From Rebecca billardiae RCC1528 (lineage: Eukaryota; Haptophyta): 64,000 bases of DNA. The notes beneath the pieces are model-generated. The model made no database searches and was not told the DNA's origin. It was given only the letters and a program-made list of their open reading frames with translations. Location of the stretch: positions 186,001 through 250,000 of the forward strand of contig OZ251230.1 of NCBI GenBank assembly GCA_965240325.2. Reading direction: 5' to 3'. The position numbers and the translations under genes were made by a program. This document shows positions 19,344-30,497 of the stretch, piece by piece; positions within the stretch are counted from its first letter, which is position 1; the number at the start of each line of letters is the position of its first letter.

Positions 19344-22128
19344 CATTCTCTACTCACCGGTTCTTTTGAGTTTTGATGAACACAAAGCCAATCACGGTTG
19401 GCGGGCGTTGTTCGAACATACGAGAATATTTGTGCGTGCTTCGATGGGTATTTCGAAGCATCGGAATTACTTGGGAGTTCATGTCGTTTACTCGCTTTAT
19501 CTACGATGGCACCGGCTGGACCCAAGGTCAAGCGCGTGACGCATGTTGGATTAGACCCAGGGTCCCGTGCATGTCTCAGCGGCCGGGCACGGGCGCCATG
19601 GCCGGTGGGCCGGGAGGAAGGCCCCTGTTGGAGCATAGAGGCGATGACGGCCGCGGCCATCGCTGCCGACCACCACGTCCGGCGTGGTAGCGTGCGGACG
19701 CCGTTGCGACGGGCAGAAGCAAGTGGTCGAGTGCAGACGCGTGCGATCATAAATTCGGGCGCGGGGCTGTGGACTGCAACGGCCTGGCAGCCAGCTGCAG
19801 ATGCAGTGCTCGATACTTTGAATGCCGACCATTGGGCGTGCCTCCCTCCCTGCGCAACAAATCGTTGGTCAACAGGTGCACTCACAGTCACTCATGCGGC
19901 CGCGAAGCACCCCTCGCGGGTGCAACGTAGTCTCCGCACCGTGGCGGGCTCACAGATCTCGGACGAAGCGCGGAAGGGGTGTGTACGCAGCTCGTGCTCG
20001 TGACGAGGGGAGCTGCTGGTGCACGTTGTGGCATGCGCGTGGTCAATACCGCTGTGCAGCCGCAGCTCGTCGCTCGAGATGAGGACTGGGGCAGGTCGCG
20101 TGTGGGACGTAGCGCACCAGCAGGCATTCCGCGATCCTCCGCGACAGCAACTAGCAGCCACGAGCGCACTGCTGCCAGGCACACCGCGCGAGACCGCCGC
20201 GCGCGAAACGCCAGCCATGCGCGCGCGCGCGCGCGATCGCGACATTGGTGCGACTCCATTATTGCGCCCCCATATGACCGGTACATTTACGCCTTTTCGC
20301 GCAAGTTCGATTCAACCTCTGGACTGTGAGATCTTCAACACCAAGGAGCGTGCAAGACGCACACGGACCGACGAACACCGAGACATATGCCGGGGAAGTT
20401 CGCCAATGTTCTAATAGGCAATTCGGACGAGATCAGCGAGGAAAAAACTCAGCCCTGGCGGGCGGGGGGGTCGGCGGGCCGTGCCAGTGCTGTCGCAATA
20501 TTTCCCCAGCGGGTTCGCGCCTTTTATTTATAGCGGTTTGACGGGCAGGATGACTACGAATAATAACAATGCGACATCATACCGAGATGATTGTGAGCTA
20601 CCCGACTCACTGACGAATAATAACGCGACAGATGACTCTGGTGCGAGCTCAGCGACAGTGTGATTGCGCGTGTATTCCTGCACCCACTGTGATGCTACTC
20701 GTCATCGTGCCGAGCCTTCGACTGCGCGCACGCACTGCCAACTGATTGGCGTGCGACGGCGGCGTGCCCGTGTGCGCCTGACGGTGACGGTTTGTCCTTG
20801 GAGCTAAACACGAAAACAGTTCAAGTTGTGGCGGAGTGTGATGTTCAGTGCATCCTACCGATTTCTGTCTCTCTGTCTCTCTGTCTCTCTATGTTGATTT
20901 CTAACGGTTATTATTATTTGAAATCAGTGTAATGGGCCCGGTCTTTATATTAAAATCGTACGTACCGTTTTACTGTCATTGACTACTGTCTAGTCATAGT
21001 ATCTCCCGGCGACTGCACCCGCGTTGCGCCACTTCGGCGGTGACGGCGATGGCGTGCTGATCGCCCTCAACGCAAGGAGCGGTGGCGATGCTCAGGTCGA
21101 CGTGTCTCTCGCGCGCGCGGTGGTGCGCAGCGCGCGCAGAGGCCCGTGCGGCGCTGAGGTGCTCCAGCTGGGCGGCGGCGCCGGTCGCGATCAACGGTGG
21201 GCACGCGCTGCTCGAGCAGGCACACGAAGCGCAGCGCATGCGTCACCGGCTTCACGACGTCGGCCTCCTCCCGCAGCGCCCGTGCCATGGTGGAGGATGG
21301 CGCGGCGATCTTGCACGCTCGGCGACTCATTTCTCTGCGAAAGAGCGCTTTGGCTCGGTCATAGCGCGCTGTCGCCTGCGCCGCCGACTCGCGAAGATGC
21401 GGTTCCTGCCACGGCTGCAAACCCGGCAGGTGCGTGCGGTGCGCGTCGTACGCCGCTTTGCGCTGCCCCTCCGTCGCATTGGCCACTGTCGACGCCATGC
21501 AGGCTGGACGTGGGCCCCCGAGCGCCGAGCGATCTTTGGCCGCGAGCTCGCGAGCGCGAAAGATGATCGCTGGTCAGGAGTCCTGTGCGGTAGCAAACGG
21601 ATTTGCATGCGCCCGACCTTGCCAACCGGGGCACGCGACAGTCCGGTGTGTGGATTCCGGTTATGGTGTTCAGAAGGCCGCGCCAAATCTTGCGTCGCGT
21701 GCGATGGCGCTTCCCGCCCGCGAGACGCCTCGTGATGAGGGCCTTTCCGCACCGAACTCGACGCGCGACGGTGGATCGCTCGGAGTGGCTGTCGTGCGCA
21801 GCGCTTAATATTATGGCCCGTGCGAGCGCTCAACGTGCAAGTCGGGCGAGGACCGCCCCAGGTCGCACGATCGTGTCGACGCGCCGAGCGTGCCTCCAAA
21901 CGCGTCGACTTTGGCCCCCGTTCGACCTGCACGCGAGACGACGAGGGCAGCAATCGCGAATCGGGCGAAAACACGTCTCGGGAATCCTCGCGCGATGTCT
22001 GCGCCGGCGTTGGATTCGGCGCGCGCCGCCCACGCGCTCCGCGCCATCCAGGACTCTCTTTCGGCCGAGCGTCCCCAGTGGGAGCTGCAAGGGCGCCCGG
22101 TAGTGAGCGAAGCGACCCGGCAGCGAGG

Positions 22129-22192
22129 GAGGCGATTTTCTTTTCTTTGCGAGGCGATTTTCTTTTTTCCTTTTCTTTTTCTTATCTTTTTC
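22129..22192. repeat. Pyrimidine tract with duplicated 16-mer
   Basis: GAGGCGATTTTCTTTT occurs at 22129 and 22151 (22 bp apart), followed by a long T/C run to about 22192. It lies about 540 bp upstream of the Myb start. Confidence 0.6.
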
Positions 22193-22731
22193 CCGGGCAC
22201 TACAAGGGGCGGACCTACGGCCCGCCATATGAAAAATGCCGATCTCCCCGACGGAAGCTGCTCGGAGCTACTACTCCGATTCAGGATATCCAAATACTTG
22301 ACGTCTCATTAGCCGCTGCTCCCCAAACTCAGATCCATCGTCCTCTGATGGTGGTTCATGTTCACAATTGCGCCCAAATTGAGCGGGGTAGGACCCGCGG
22401 CCATCTGGCACCTCGAGATCGTCAACCTCGTGTCCACTTGGCTCAAGACCACCTCCAGCGTTCCTCAAACCCTCATTAAAGCCCGGAGCAATTCGTGCTG
22501 GTACTCCTGCGAATGATGCGCGGGGGCCGAGGCGCGCAATCAGAACGCACTTTTGGAGGGCGATCGGTTTCGTCTACCCAAATTTTTCGGGGAGTCCGCC
22601 CACAATTGGAGTGGACCGTCATTTTCGCTTGGCGGCTGCGTGCCCGCCCCCCCCTCCGCCGCCAAGCGCCCGAGAGTGGTCGAATCACACCCGACACAAC
22701 AAGCCCCGCCCCTCTTGCCGCCCTCCCAGCC

Positions 22732-24024
22732 ATGGGATTGGGCCCAGCCCCCCGCGTATCAGAACAAGGCTCCGAAAAGTTACCGCGCCGGCGGAACCAG
22801 CGGCGCACGTGGTCGACAGAAGAGGATGATCGCCTGCGCACGCTCGTGAATCGCCACGGCACGAACGCCTGGGCGATCGTCTCGCAACAGCACGGCACGC
22901 GATCGCACGCGCAGTGCCGCGAGCGATGGCAGACCGCGCTCAGCCCCGACCTCAACCTCGACCCCTGGTCGGAGGAGGAGGACGCGCTCATCCTTCGTGG
23001 CGTCGCGACGATCGGCAAGCACTGGTCCCGGCTCCAGCGGCTGCTGCCGGGCAGGTCCAGCCACGCGATCAAGAATCGCTACCGAGCAATCCACCTCCGC
23101 GTCGCACCGGCGCAGGCCGAGGTGCCCAGCGCGAGCAACTTGCCGCTGGGCCTCGGCCTCGGCGCGATGCCCGCGGTTCCGATGGGTTTGGCAGCTCGGC
23201 CGGCGGCCAGCCCCCCGGCCCACCACTCGCCCTTCGACGCGCTCTCGCAGGCGGCTCGGCCGGCCGACGGCGACGCACATCTCGTCGACCAGCTCGTCGA
23301 CTGGATTCAGTTCGTCGACACCCCGCCGGCGGACGGCGCGACGCGCGCGAGATTAGTCGAGCTTTTGCTCGCGCAGTTGCGACAGTTTGTGCTGGACCCA
23401 TCGCGCGTCGCTCCCGCGCGCGCCTCGCCGCAGCCGGCCGCGGACGTGACCCGATGGGCGGGCGCCGCCAGCAGCTCGTACGACCACCAGCTCGCGCAGC
23501 AGCTGCAGAGCGTGCCGCCGATGCCGGACGCGACGCCGAGCGCGCTGCACCTGCTGAACAGCCTGCCGCGCCTCAACGCGTCGGCGTCGGCGACGCCGCC
23601 CTCGGCGTTCAACTCGCGCTTGCCCGACATGCCTGACATGTTCGACGACTTGTTTGGCTCGCAGTTCGACGATGCGCGCGCGCCCGCGCCGCCCGCGTCG
23701 TCCTTCAACCCGCGCGCAGCCGACGCCCTCGAGAGCTTCGGCGGCGCGCAGCCCTACTCACATCATCCAAGCGGAGCAGCGGGCATCTCCTCGCTCGGCG
23801 GCGCGCACTTCAACAAGGCGCCCACCCACCCCCTCGCGCAGGCTGGCGGCGGCGAGTGGAATCTGCCGCACCGCAACCAGCTGGCAACCTCCATGGCTGG
23901 CGGCACAGGCGCAGGGGGAGGAGGGGGGAAGACGGACCCGGTCATGATGTCCATGATCGCGCACCGTCTGTTCATGCAGCAGCAGCTCCGCGCAGCTGGC
24001 GTGCAGAGCAGTCACGGCATGTAA
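22732..24024 (+). CDS. R2R3-type Myb transcription factor
   Basis: 430 residues from Met 22732; the frame is open back to 22495. Two Myb repeats lie near the N-terminus. Repeat 1 (RRTWSTEEDDRLRTLVNRHG, then AWAIVSQQHGTRSHAQCRERW) has W...W...W spacing. Repeat 2 (DPWSEEEDALILRGVATIG, then HWSRLQRLLPGRSSHAIKNRY) ends in the recognition helix with Lys-Asn as in animal and plant Myb R3. The remainder, about 300 residues, is Ala/Pro/Ser-rich and probably disordered, with short acidic motifs such as LPDMPDMFDDLFG that could be an activation segment. It would bind DNA in the nucleus; targets unknown. The start at 22732 is preferred because the longer N-terminus is unlike the family. No intron. Confidence 0.85.
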   Translation: MGLGPAPRVSEQGSEKLPRRRNQRRTWSTEEDDRLRTLVNRHGTNAWAIVSQQHGTRSHAQCRERWQTALSPDLNLDPWSEEEDALILRGVATIGKHWSRLQRLLPGRSSHAIKNRYRAIHLRVAPAQAEVPSASNLPLGLGLGAMPAVPMGLAARPAASPPAHHSPFDALSQAARPADGDAHLVDQLVDWIQFVDTPPADGATRARLVELLLAQLRQFVLDPSRVAPARASPQPAADVTRWAGAASSSYDHQLAQQLQSVPPMPDATPSALHLLNSLPRLNASASATPPSAFNSRLPDMPDMFDDLFGSQFDDARAPAPPASSFNPRAADALESFGGAQPYSHHPSGAAGISSLGGAHFNKAPTHPLAQAGGGEWNLPHRNQLATSMAGGTGAGGGGGKTDPVMMSMIAHRLFMQQQLRAAGVQSSHGM

Positions 24025-24322
24025 CGCGCGCCACGGGCGTCCCGCCGCCGGTCCGCGCGCGTCCGCGATCCGAACGAGAGACCGTTCGTCCAATGACCGA
24101 TCGGACCATTCGGACCAGGACCACCTCGGATCAGCAGTCAGTCAGTCGTCTTCGCGCTCGGTGACACCTGGCACGCCCACGGTGCGCACCGCCGCGGTTT
24201 CAGCTTGTCCGTCTCAGCCAGTCTGAGTCAGGCTTCCGATATGATTCTAGCTTTCAACGTGCGGCCTCTGACAGTCGCTACAGACACACTCACACAGTAA
24301 GTCAGGCGGGCACGACCGCACG

Positions 24323-25492
24323 ATGCGCGCTTGGGTCGCCGCGCCTGTGGCGTGCGCCGTCGGCCTCGTCATCGTGTTGGCGATCTTACTCCTGGGCCCG
24401 GGCGGCGCGGGCACGCTCCACAAGGCTGGACCGGCGCCAAAGTCGAGCGACGAGTTCTCGCGCATGATGGCCGAGGCGTCCCGCGCGAACGAGACACTGC
24501 TCACCTATCTCTATCCGAGCCTGGAAAACCTCACCTCCGACGTGCGGCACAACTGGGCGCCTTCGACGCGCGGGTGCGAGGTGAAGACGGACTGCTGGTG
24601 CTTCCACGTGCGAGGCGACATGAGCTCGTCGAAGAACCCGGGCGGCTGGCGTACCTGCTCCAAGTCGGAGACGCTCAAGAGCAGCTGCAACCGGCAGGCC
24701 AACGACTGCGCGTGCTTCAGCGGCGACGACTGCCTCTTCTCCGACATGCGGCCGACGAAGCTGCTCGCTGTCGCCGCCGTGGCGAAGCTCGCGGGCATCA
24801 CGCACATCATCGAGGAGGGCCGCTTCGGCGGCCTCTCCGCGCACCTGTACGACAGCGTGCTCGGGCTGCGCGTGACGAGCGTCGAGTTCCTGCCGCTGGT
24901 TGGGCCGACCAACGCGCTCACGCGCCTCTCGCCCGGCGTGCGCATGCTCAACGGCGACGGCAAGGTGCTCGTGCCAGAGCTGGTGGCGAATATGACGGAC
25001 GAGGAGGCGGCGCACACGCTGGTCATCTTCGACGGCGAGAAGCGCTTCGGCGCGCACGAGACGTACCTCAAGATCAGGGACAGGGTGGGCGCCGCACAGG
25101 CGCGGCGCGTGAGCGCCCGCCTGCCGCGCTCCTCACGCGTGCTGCCCCGCACGCGCGCCACGCCGCGCCAGGTCGGCGTGGCCATCTTCGACGACACGAA
25201 CCTGAAGGACGGGCCCGAGTTCAAGAAGGCGCTCGCCGACAACGGCTACGTCCTCTTTGACACCACCGACAAGCTGTACGATCCGTTCGTGGCGCGCGAG
25301 GCGGTGCCCCTCACGTTGCTCGAGCCGCTCAACGACGAGCGGCTGAGGCGAGAGCGCGACCAGGGGACCGCCGACAAGTCGCACGCGGCGGCGCGCTGGA
25401 GGAAAGGCTCGGCGCAGGTGCGATGGCAGGGCGGCGTCAACATGCTCGCGACGATGCACTTCACGATCGTGCGCGGCGGAGCCTGGCGGTAG
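24323..25492 (+). CDS. Type II membrane protein with methyltransferase-like domain
   Basis: Model: exons 24323-25099 and 25172-25492, 365 residues. The 72-nt intron keeps frame and would start GC (CACAG|GCGCGG...CCAG|GTCGGC); left unspliced it would add 24 Arg-rich residues. Residues 4-30 (VACAVGLVIVLAILLLGPGG) are a signal anchor, so the domain should face the ER/Golgi lumen. A Cys-rich stretch (CEVKTDCWCFHV; CNRQANDCACFSGDDC) suggests disulfides. The core ITHIIEEGRFGGLSAHLYDS, then VTSVEFLPLVGP and HTLVIFDGEKRFG resembles a class I SAM-binding fold of the kind seen in cephalosporin-hydroxylase-like or FkbM-like proteins; the exact family is not certain. It ends tail-to-tail with the FtsH-like gene. 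Confidence 0.6.
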   Translation: MRAWVAAPVACAVGLVIVLAILLLGPGGAGTLHKAGPAPKSSDEFSRMMAEASRANETLLTYLYPSLENLTSDVRHNWAPSTRGCEVKTDCWCFHVRGDMSSSKNPGGWRTCSKSETLKSSCNRQANDCACFSGDDCLFSDMRPTKLLAVAAVAKLAGITHIIEEGRFGGLSAHLYDSVLGLRVTSVEFLPLVGPTNALTRLSPGVRMLNGDGKVLVPELVANMTDEEAAHTLVIFDGEKRFGAHETYLKIRDRVGAAQARRVSARLPRSSRVLPRTRATPRQVGVAIFDDTNLKDGPEFKKALADNGYVLFDTTDKLYDPFVAREAVPLTLLEPLNDERLRRERDQGTADKSHAAARWRKGSAQVRWQGGVNMLATMHFTIVRGGAWR

Positions 25493-25893
25493 CGGGTAGT
25501 GGCGCGCGCGGAGTCAGCACGGACTCCCGTTCTGACCGGACCATCACGGGCACGGTCAGGCGACGCCGTCATGCCGACGGCGTCACACTCACGTTGTCGC
25601 CTGTCGACTGTCGTGTCAGCCAGGATTCTCGATCGCGCTGCTGATACGCGGTATCAGATCTCTGCTGCCGACTGACTCGCCCGCCGAGGCGGCTGACGAC
25701 TACAAGGGCGAGGCGTCCGGCAGCATGGCACTTGGCAGCTCGCCAGCTCCGGCGGAGTCCGGGAGTCCGGGCCGCCGCGTCCGACGACATGAGTACGACA
25801 TCGATCTGGCACATAGTCTGCTGCTATCGTCAGCATCAGCTATAACTATATACGACATAGAGAGAGAGAGAGCCAGAGAGAGAGAGAGAGAGA

Positions 25894-25944
<51 letters not shown>

Positions 25945-26057
25945 CAGCAGATATCGCGACGCGATATATTCAGAGTCATATATTTTCGCGCGCGATCGAA
26001 TCGCTCGGAATCGCGCGCACTGGTCTGCTGACGATGAGTGCTGATGACAAAGATCGG
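25493..26057. other. Convergent gap with (GA)n tract
   Basis: Tail-to-tail gap between the methyltransferase-like and FtsH-like genes. It contains a (GA)n run with few interruptions at about 25858-25942, and no gene. Confidence 0.6.
25858..25942. repeat. (GA)n microsatellite
   Basis: About 85 bp of GA dinucleotides broken twice by C (AGCCAGAG, AGCAGAG). It lies in the 3' flanks of two convergent genes. Confidence 0.95.
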
Positions 26058-26799
26058 CTAGCCGGTCGCGGAGCGCGCGCTCGCCGCCATCTGCTGCAGC
26101 AGGCTGGCAATCAGCGCCGGGCTGATGGGCATCGCGTGCTGCTCGTCAGCGCCGCCGCCGCCGTTGGCCCTCTCGCCAAACGAGCCGAGCCCCGACTCGT
26201 CGGCCGCGCTGCCGTCCGAGTCGCCGTCGAGCTGCTCGACGGTGCTCACGCGCGCGCCCGACCGGCCGCGCGACGCCAGGTACGCGCGCAGCGCCTCGCC
26301 AAAGTCGTCGGTCGTGATCGCCGCGCGCCCGCGCCGCACGGCGGTGAAGGCGGCCTCGTTCACCAGGTTTGAGAGCTCGGCGCCGGAGAAGCCGGCGGTG
26401 GACGCGGCGACGGCGTCGAGGCGCACGCCGTCGGCGAGGACGACCTTGCGCACGTGCACGGCGAGGATCGCGGCGCGCTCCGTCGCGTTCGGCAGGCTGA
26501 GTCGCACCACCCGGTCGAAGCGCCCTGCCCGCGCGCACAGCCGCGCGCGCGGCGAGGCGCGCCGCGCCGCGTGCGGGCGAGCGTGCGCGTGAGCGCGCGC
26601 GCATGCCACACACATGCACACACACGTGCGCTCGCCAGCGCGACGGTGCGCGCGCGCGCGCGCGCGCACCGGGGCGCACGAGCGCCTCGTCCAGCAGCGA
26701 GTACCGGTTCGTCGCGCCGACCACGAGCACGCCGGCCGCGGGCGTGAAGCCGTCCATCTCGGCCAGCAGCGCGTTCACCGCGTGGTCGTGCTCCTCGCT

Positions 26800-26833
<34 letters not shown>

Positions 26834-27795
26834 AGCAGGCCGCCGCCGCCGGCGCGCTGGCGGCCGAGCGCGTCGAGCTCGTCGACGAAGATGACGCTGG
26901 GCGCGAGCGCGCGCGCGCGCTCGAACAGCCGGCGCACGCGCGACGCGCCGCGCCCGACGAACACCTCGACGAAGTCCGAGCCCGCGCACGCGATGTAGGC
27001 GGCGCGCGCGGAGGAGGCGATGGCGCGCGCGAGCAGCGTCTTGCCCGTGCCGGGCGGGCCGACAAGGAGGAGGCCGCGCGGGCAGCGCGCGCCGGCGGCG
27101 CGGTAGCGCGCCGGGTTGCGCAGGCAGTCGCACACCTCCATCACCTGCACCTTCGCCGACGCCATCCCGGCGATGTCGTCGAACGTGACGGCAGGCCCCG
27201 CCTCCACGAGCTCGTCCGCGCGCACGGAGCCGCCGCCAGCGCCGCCGCCGCCGGTCGCCTCGTTGACCATGCGCCAGAGCATGGCGGAGATGACGCCGAG
27301 GTAGACGATGGGCGCGGCGACGAGCACACCCTGCACCGCGCGCGCGAGCGCGCTCGGGCGCAGCGTGCCCAGCCGCACGCCGCGCTCGAGCAGCAGCTCG
27401 GTCAGCTGCGGCGGCAGGGGCACCAGCCGCGTCTGGATGATGGACGCGGCCGCGCCGGCGGTGGCGCTCGCGGCGGCGGAGGCGCCGGCGGACGCGGCGT
27501 CGCTGAGCTGCGCGTAGATCAGCCCGCCCGCGCCCACCGCCACCGAGCGCACCGCGTCGTCCTTCACCAGCCGCACAAAGTCGGAGAGCGGGACCTCGCG
27601 CAGCGCGGGCGCAGAGCCGAGCCGCCGGCGCATCCAGGCGGCGGCGGCGAAGGAGAGGAGGAAGGGCATGCCCACCGCGCACGCGGCGCGCGCCTGCGGC
27701 GAGGCCGACGCGCTCACCGCGCGCAGGTACCGCGCGACGCGTCGCACGAGCGCACGGAGGCGGCGCTGGCGGGGCGGCGGCGAGTCGTCGTCCAT
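26058..27795 (-). CDS. FtsH-like AAA+ ATPase without protease domain
   Basis: Minus-strand exons 27795-26670 and 26524-26058, 530 residues; the GT-AG intron splits the Arg-finger region and splicing restores RPGRFDR. Two hydrophobic segments (MPFLLSFAAAAW; VLVAAPIVYLGVISAMLW) flank an FtsH_ext-type domain (VPLSDFVRLVKDDAVRSVAV, LVPLPPQLTELLLERGV). The AAA core shows Walker A GPPGTGKT, pore motif FVEVFVGRG, Walker B VIFVDELDALG and a second-region-of-homology ATNRYSLLDEALVRPG. The lid ends FSGAELSNLVNEAAF. After it there are only about 90 residues and no HEXXH metal site, so the M41 peptidase domain is absent. This fits the FtsHi class of organelle proteins that act as ATP-driven unfoldases or motors. 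Location in plastid or mitochondrion is inferred. Confidence 0.85.
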
Positions 27796-28256
27796 GGCTG
27801 CTCGGCGGCCGATACTTGCTGGCACGTCGCAGCGGCAAGACGCCAAGACTCGTGAGTCTTGTGACTCGTCGAGCTAGATGAGCCAAGGCCCTCCCTTGGA
27901 TGAGCTGAGGCGCTCACTCAATCACTCAGTCTCACAGTCACTGTCTGACAGTCATGAGTCAATGGCGAGCGCTCACTCACTAACTAGTAACTGCCCGTCA
28001 CTTCGTCGTCAGTCAGTCTTCACTCTTGATCACTCGGAGTCTCAGCTGTCATCCGCGATGGCACAGTCACTGTCACAGTTATACGACCGTAGGTGTCACA
28101 CAGCGGCGGCGCCAACAATGCCGAGATCCGGGATCGGGATTAATCGAATTAATAAGGCCACCAGGGCCAGGGGACCCCTGTCCGGCTGTCCGGCAGGCGG
28201 CAGGGGAGGCCGGGAGGCGGAGAGATGAGACAGGCCTCTCAGACTCAGTCAGAGAG
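27796..28256. other. Promoter side of the FtsH-like gene
   Basis: No gene. It holds many TCACTCA / CAGTCA-type short repeats (about 27915-28080, e.g. CGTCAGTCAGTC near 28008), which may be regulatory. It ends at transposon copy 2. Confidence 0.4.
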
Positions 28257-30198
28257 TAGCCCGGTCCATCCCGATTTTCGCCAGTGAAAAAGCCTTTTTC
28301 GGATTTTGGGCGCCTCATTTCTCCCGATTTTTCTCGTCGCTCGTCGCGCTCGTCAAAAATCGCCACCGGCCGTCCGACGGCTCGCCGCGACGAAGGTCGG
28401 GAAGGGGCTCGAGAGCCTCGACTGGACGACTGCGCCGCCTCATGTCAGGTGTAGTGCTGGACACATCGTTCGGGTGCCCCGGTGGTGTGCGTGCACACCT
28501 TGAGCGACATGTCTGCGTTGCTTCCGCCGCCCGCGGTCCGTCGCCAGGTCGACTTCTCGCCCGACGGCGCGCGTCGAACGCTCACCTGCTGGGTTACGCC
28601 GTGCCTTCGAGAAGGGGCACCTCCGGGAATATGCGCGGCACGCGACGGCTCGCATGGGGCACCGCCTACCCCTAGCATGTACTCGATGCCACCACCAGCT
28701 TTGGGCGCGCTGCGCATCGCCAACGCTTCATGCGGCCAGTCCCGTCACGTTTGCGCATGGGTCGTCCTGAGCGGCGGCTGTCGATTTGTGCTCCTCGTGG
28801 AGCTGTATGACGGGCTGGTGGCGAGCAGGATGGCTCGCCTTGCGGGGCTGGGTGTGTACAGTCGCAGTGTAGTGGCTGCCGGCTGACTCCCATCGCCTGG
28901 GTGCTGCTTTACCGTCATGGCCTTTGCTGCGAGCACAAGGTCGAGGATCGTACCGCGGTCTGTGAGGCAGAGTCGACGGAGTCGTCGCTTGAAGATGGTT
29001 GAGAGCGCTCATACGTCTTCCTTGGTGTCGTGCGGCTACTCCAGCACGCAAGGCTCGCGCTCTGGCACGTGTTTGGTGTCCATGGGTGGCACATTGTGCC
29101 ATTCGGGTGGCTCGGAAGCACGTGCTCGGGTGTCTTTCCCGTTTACGCGCGGTGGGCCAAGCCACCACGCATGGCCAGAGCATGTCATGGCACGCAGAGG
29201 GTGCCCATGAACGATCCCCACCCCGGTGGTGGCCGGAGGCGCACTCGAAGCGGCCGCATCGTCACCCGCGGATCACATCAGTCCGCCGTTGAGGCTGTCG
29301 GGCGAGCAAAGACGTGCGATCTGACCCTTGGACGAGCAGCTAGAACCGCGATTATGCCTCATCTAAGGACGCACATGTCGTCGTTGTAGGCAGTACTGAT
29401 GCCCCAAGTGAAAGGGCGGGCGTGGCACGCGACTAGACAGCTTGAATGACTCGATGCACGCCGCCATGGACACGCGATCCGGATCCGTTGCGAACCTGCC
29501 GTGTGGCTCACGGCGGCGCGCGTTGTGCCGCAGATCGGCCAGTCGCCACGCAGGAGATGGTCTTCAGACCAGGTCCAGCACCTGACCGACTGCCGCACGC
29601 CTGGCCGGGTGGGAGTCCGGCCCTCTTCTTGTCTGCAGGAGTGCGCGGAAGGCCAGGCGGAGCCTCGTCCGACCACTGCACCCCGAGCGCCGCACTAATC
29701 GTGCAGCCTGGGACAGCTACCCACCTATGGCGAATATGTAACGACATAGTGGCATTGTAATTATACAGGTCCAGACCTCATATTTATGCGGGTACATTGC
29801 CCATACCATGCGGGTACAAATGGGTAATATAGTCGATCTTGCAGTAGTTGAGTACGGCCACTTGCGCACAGACCACAGCCCATCCTAATGGCCTGTACCA
29901 AGGTTCATGCTCGCCTCGACGTACGCCAATAAGTAAGTTCGTGATGCGTTTGGGCTCATTTCGGCTAAGTACTTACCCACATTCAGACTGACGATTCTCT
30001 ATGTGTCCGTAGTTGTCCGCGGCGCGCGCGCGCGCGCTCACGACGGGCCGCGGATGCGATTTTTAGGCCGAAACTTTTGCTCCGCCCGGGCTGGGTCCAT
30101 TTAATGCGCTGTTTCCGGGTGTGAGCGCGTGCCTAGGGCCCCGCATTCATTTGGCGATAAAATCCCCGAAAGTGCTCCAGTGCGTTTGGACCAGGCTA
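28257..30198 (-). mobile_element. Transposon-like element, copy 2 (1.94 kb, inverted)
   Basis: Reverse-oriented partner of 2426-4361, with the same ends (left TAGCCCGGTCCATCCCG, one base off; right GTTTGGACCAGGCTA). It is flanked by CAGAGAG on both sides (28250-28256 and 30199-30205), a possible 7-bp target duplication if the element starts at TAG, though the right flank is a GA run and may match by chance. If TA is the duplication the ends start one step in. Frames conserved with copy 1 are 28482-28886, 29030-29389 and 29446-29760 (+). No transposase motif. Copies are nearly identical except around 28590-28680. Confidence 0.75.
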
Positions 30199-30497
30199 CA
30201 GAGAGAGAGAGCAGAATCTGAATAATACTACACGTGCGTCACGAGTGCAACGACGCGATGATGACGAATAGTCGAATATATATATATGTATATATATATA
30301 TACTAATTCTATGATTTTTTAACTAAGACGACACTCAGGCACTGATGCCTGATCTGGCTGACCTACAACTACCGCCTACGGCTACAGGCGAACAGTCGTC
30401 CCGCCTCACAGCAGAGTCTGCAGAGTGAATTGTCATGCAATAACTTCGGTCATCAGCAAGAATGCCGCCAGAACGGCAGCAGGCGCAGGATCGCAGA
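30199..30497. other. 3' flank of the DnaJ-like gene with AT island
   Basis: Short region with a (TA)n island at about 30274-30312 and no gene. Confidence 0.5.

Larger units (their letters stand above)
17886..22731. other. Gene-poor region of 4.8 kb
   Basis: No gene is firmly supported. An AT-rich island lies at 18002-18090 just after the reductase. The longest open frames are 18536-19132 (+), 19398-20003 (+) and 21067-21498 (-). The last, starting MASTVANATEGQRKAAYDAH, has the most protein-like composition but matches no family I know. All are short, overlap frames on the other strand, and could be relics of transposons. A (CTCT/GT)n tract sits at about 20871-20892 and pyrimidine tracts at 22129-22192. 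Confidence 0.45.

Noticed and set aside
19398-20003. GLDPGSR motif in a 201-codon frame, recalling the RuvC-I motif of TnpB/Fanzor nucleases
   Set aside because: No second or third RuvC motif, zinc finger or guide-RNA-like end was found nearby, and the frame is short. The motif alone is weak.
26058-26524. M41 peptidase domain expected in an FtsH protein
   Set aside because: No HEXXH or downstream Asp/Glu metal ligand in the remaining residues or in the flank that I could read.
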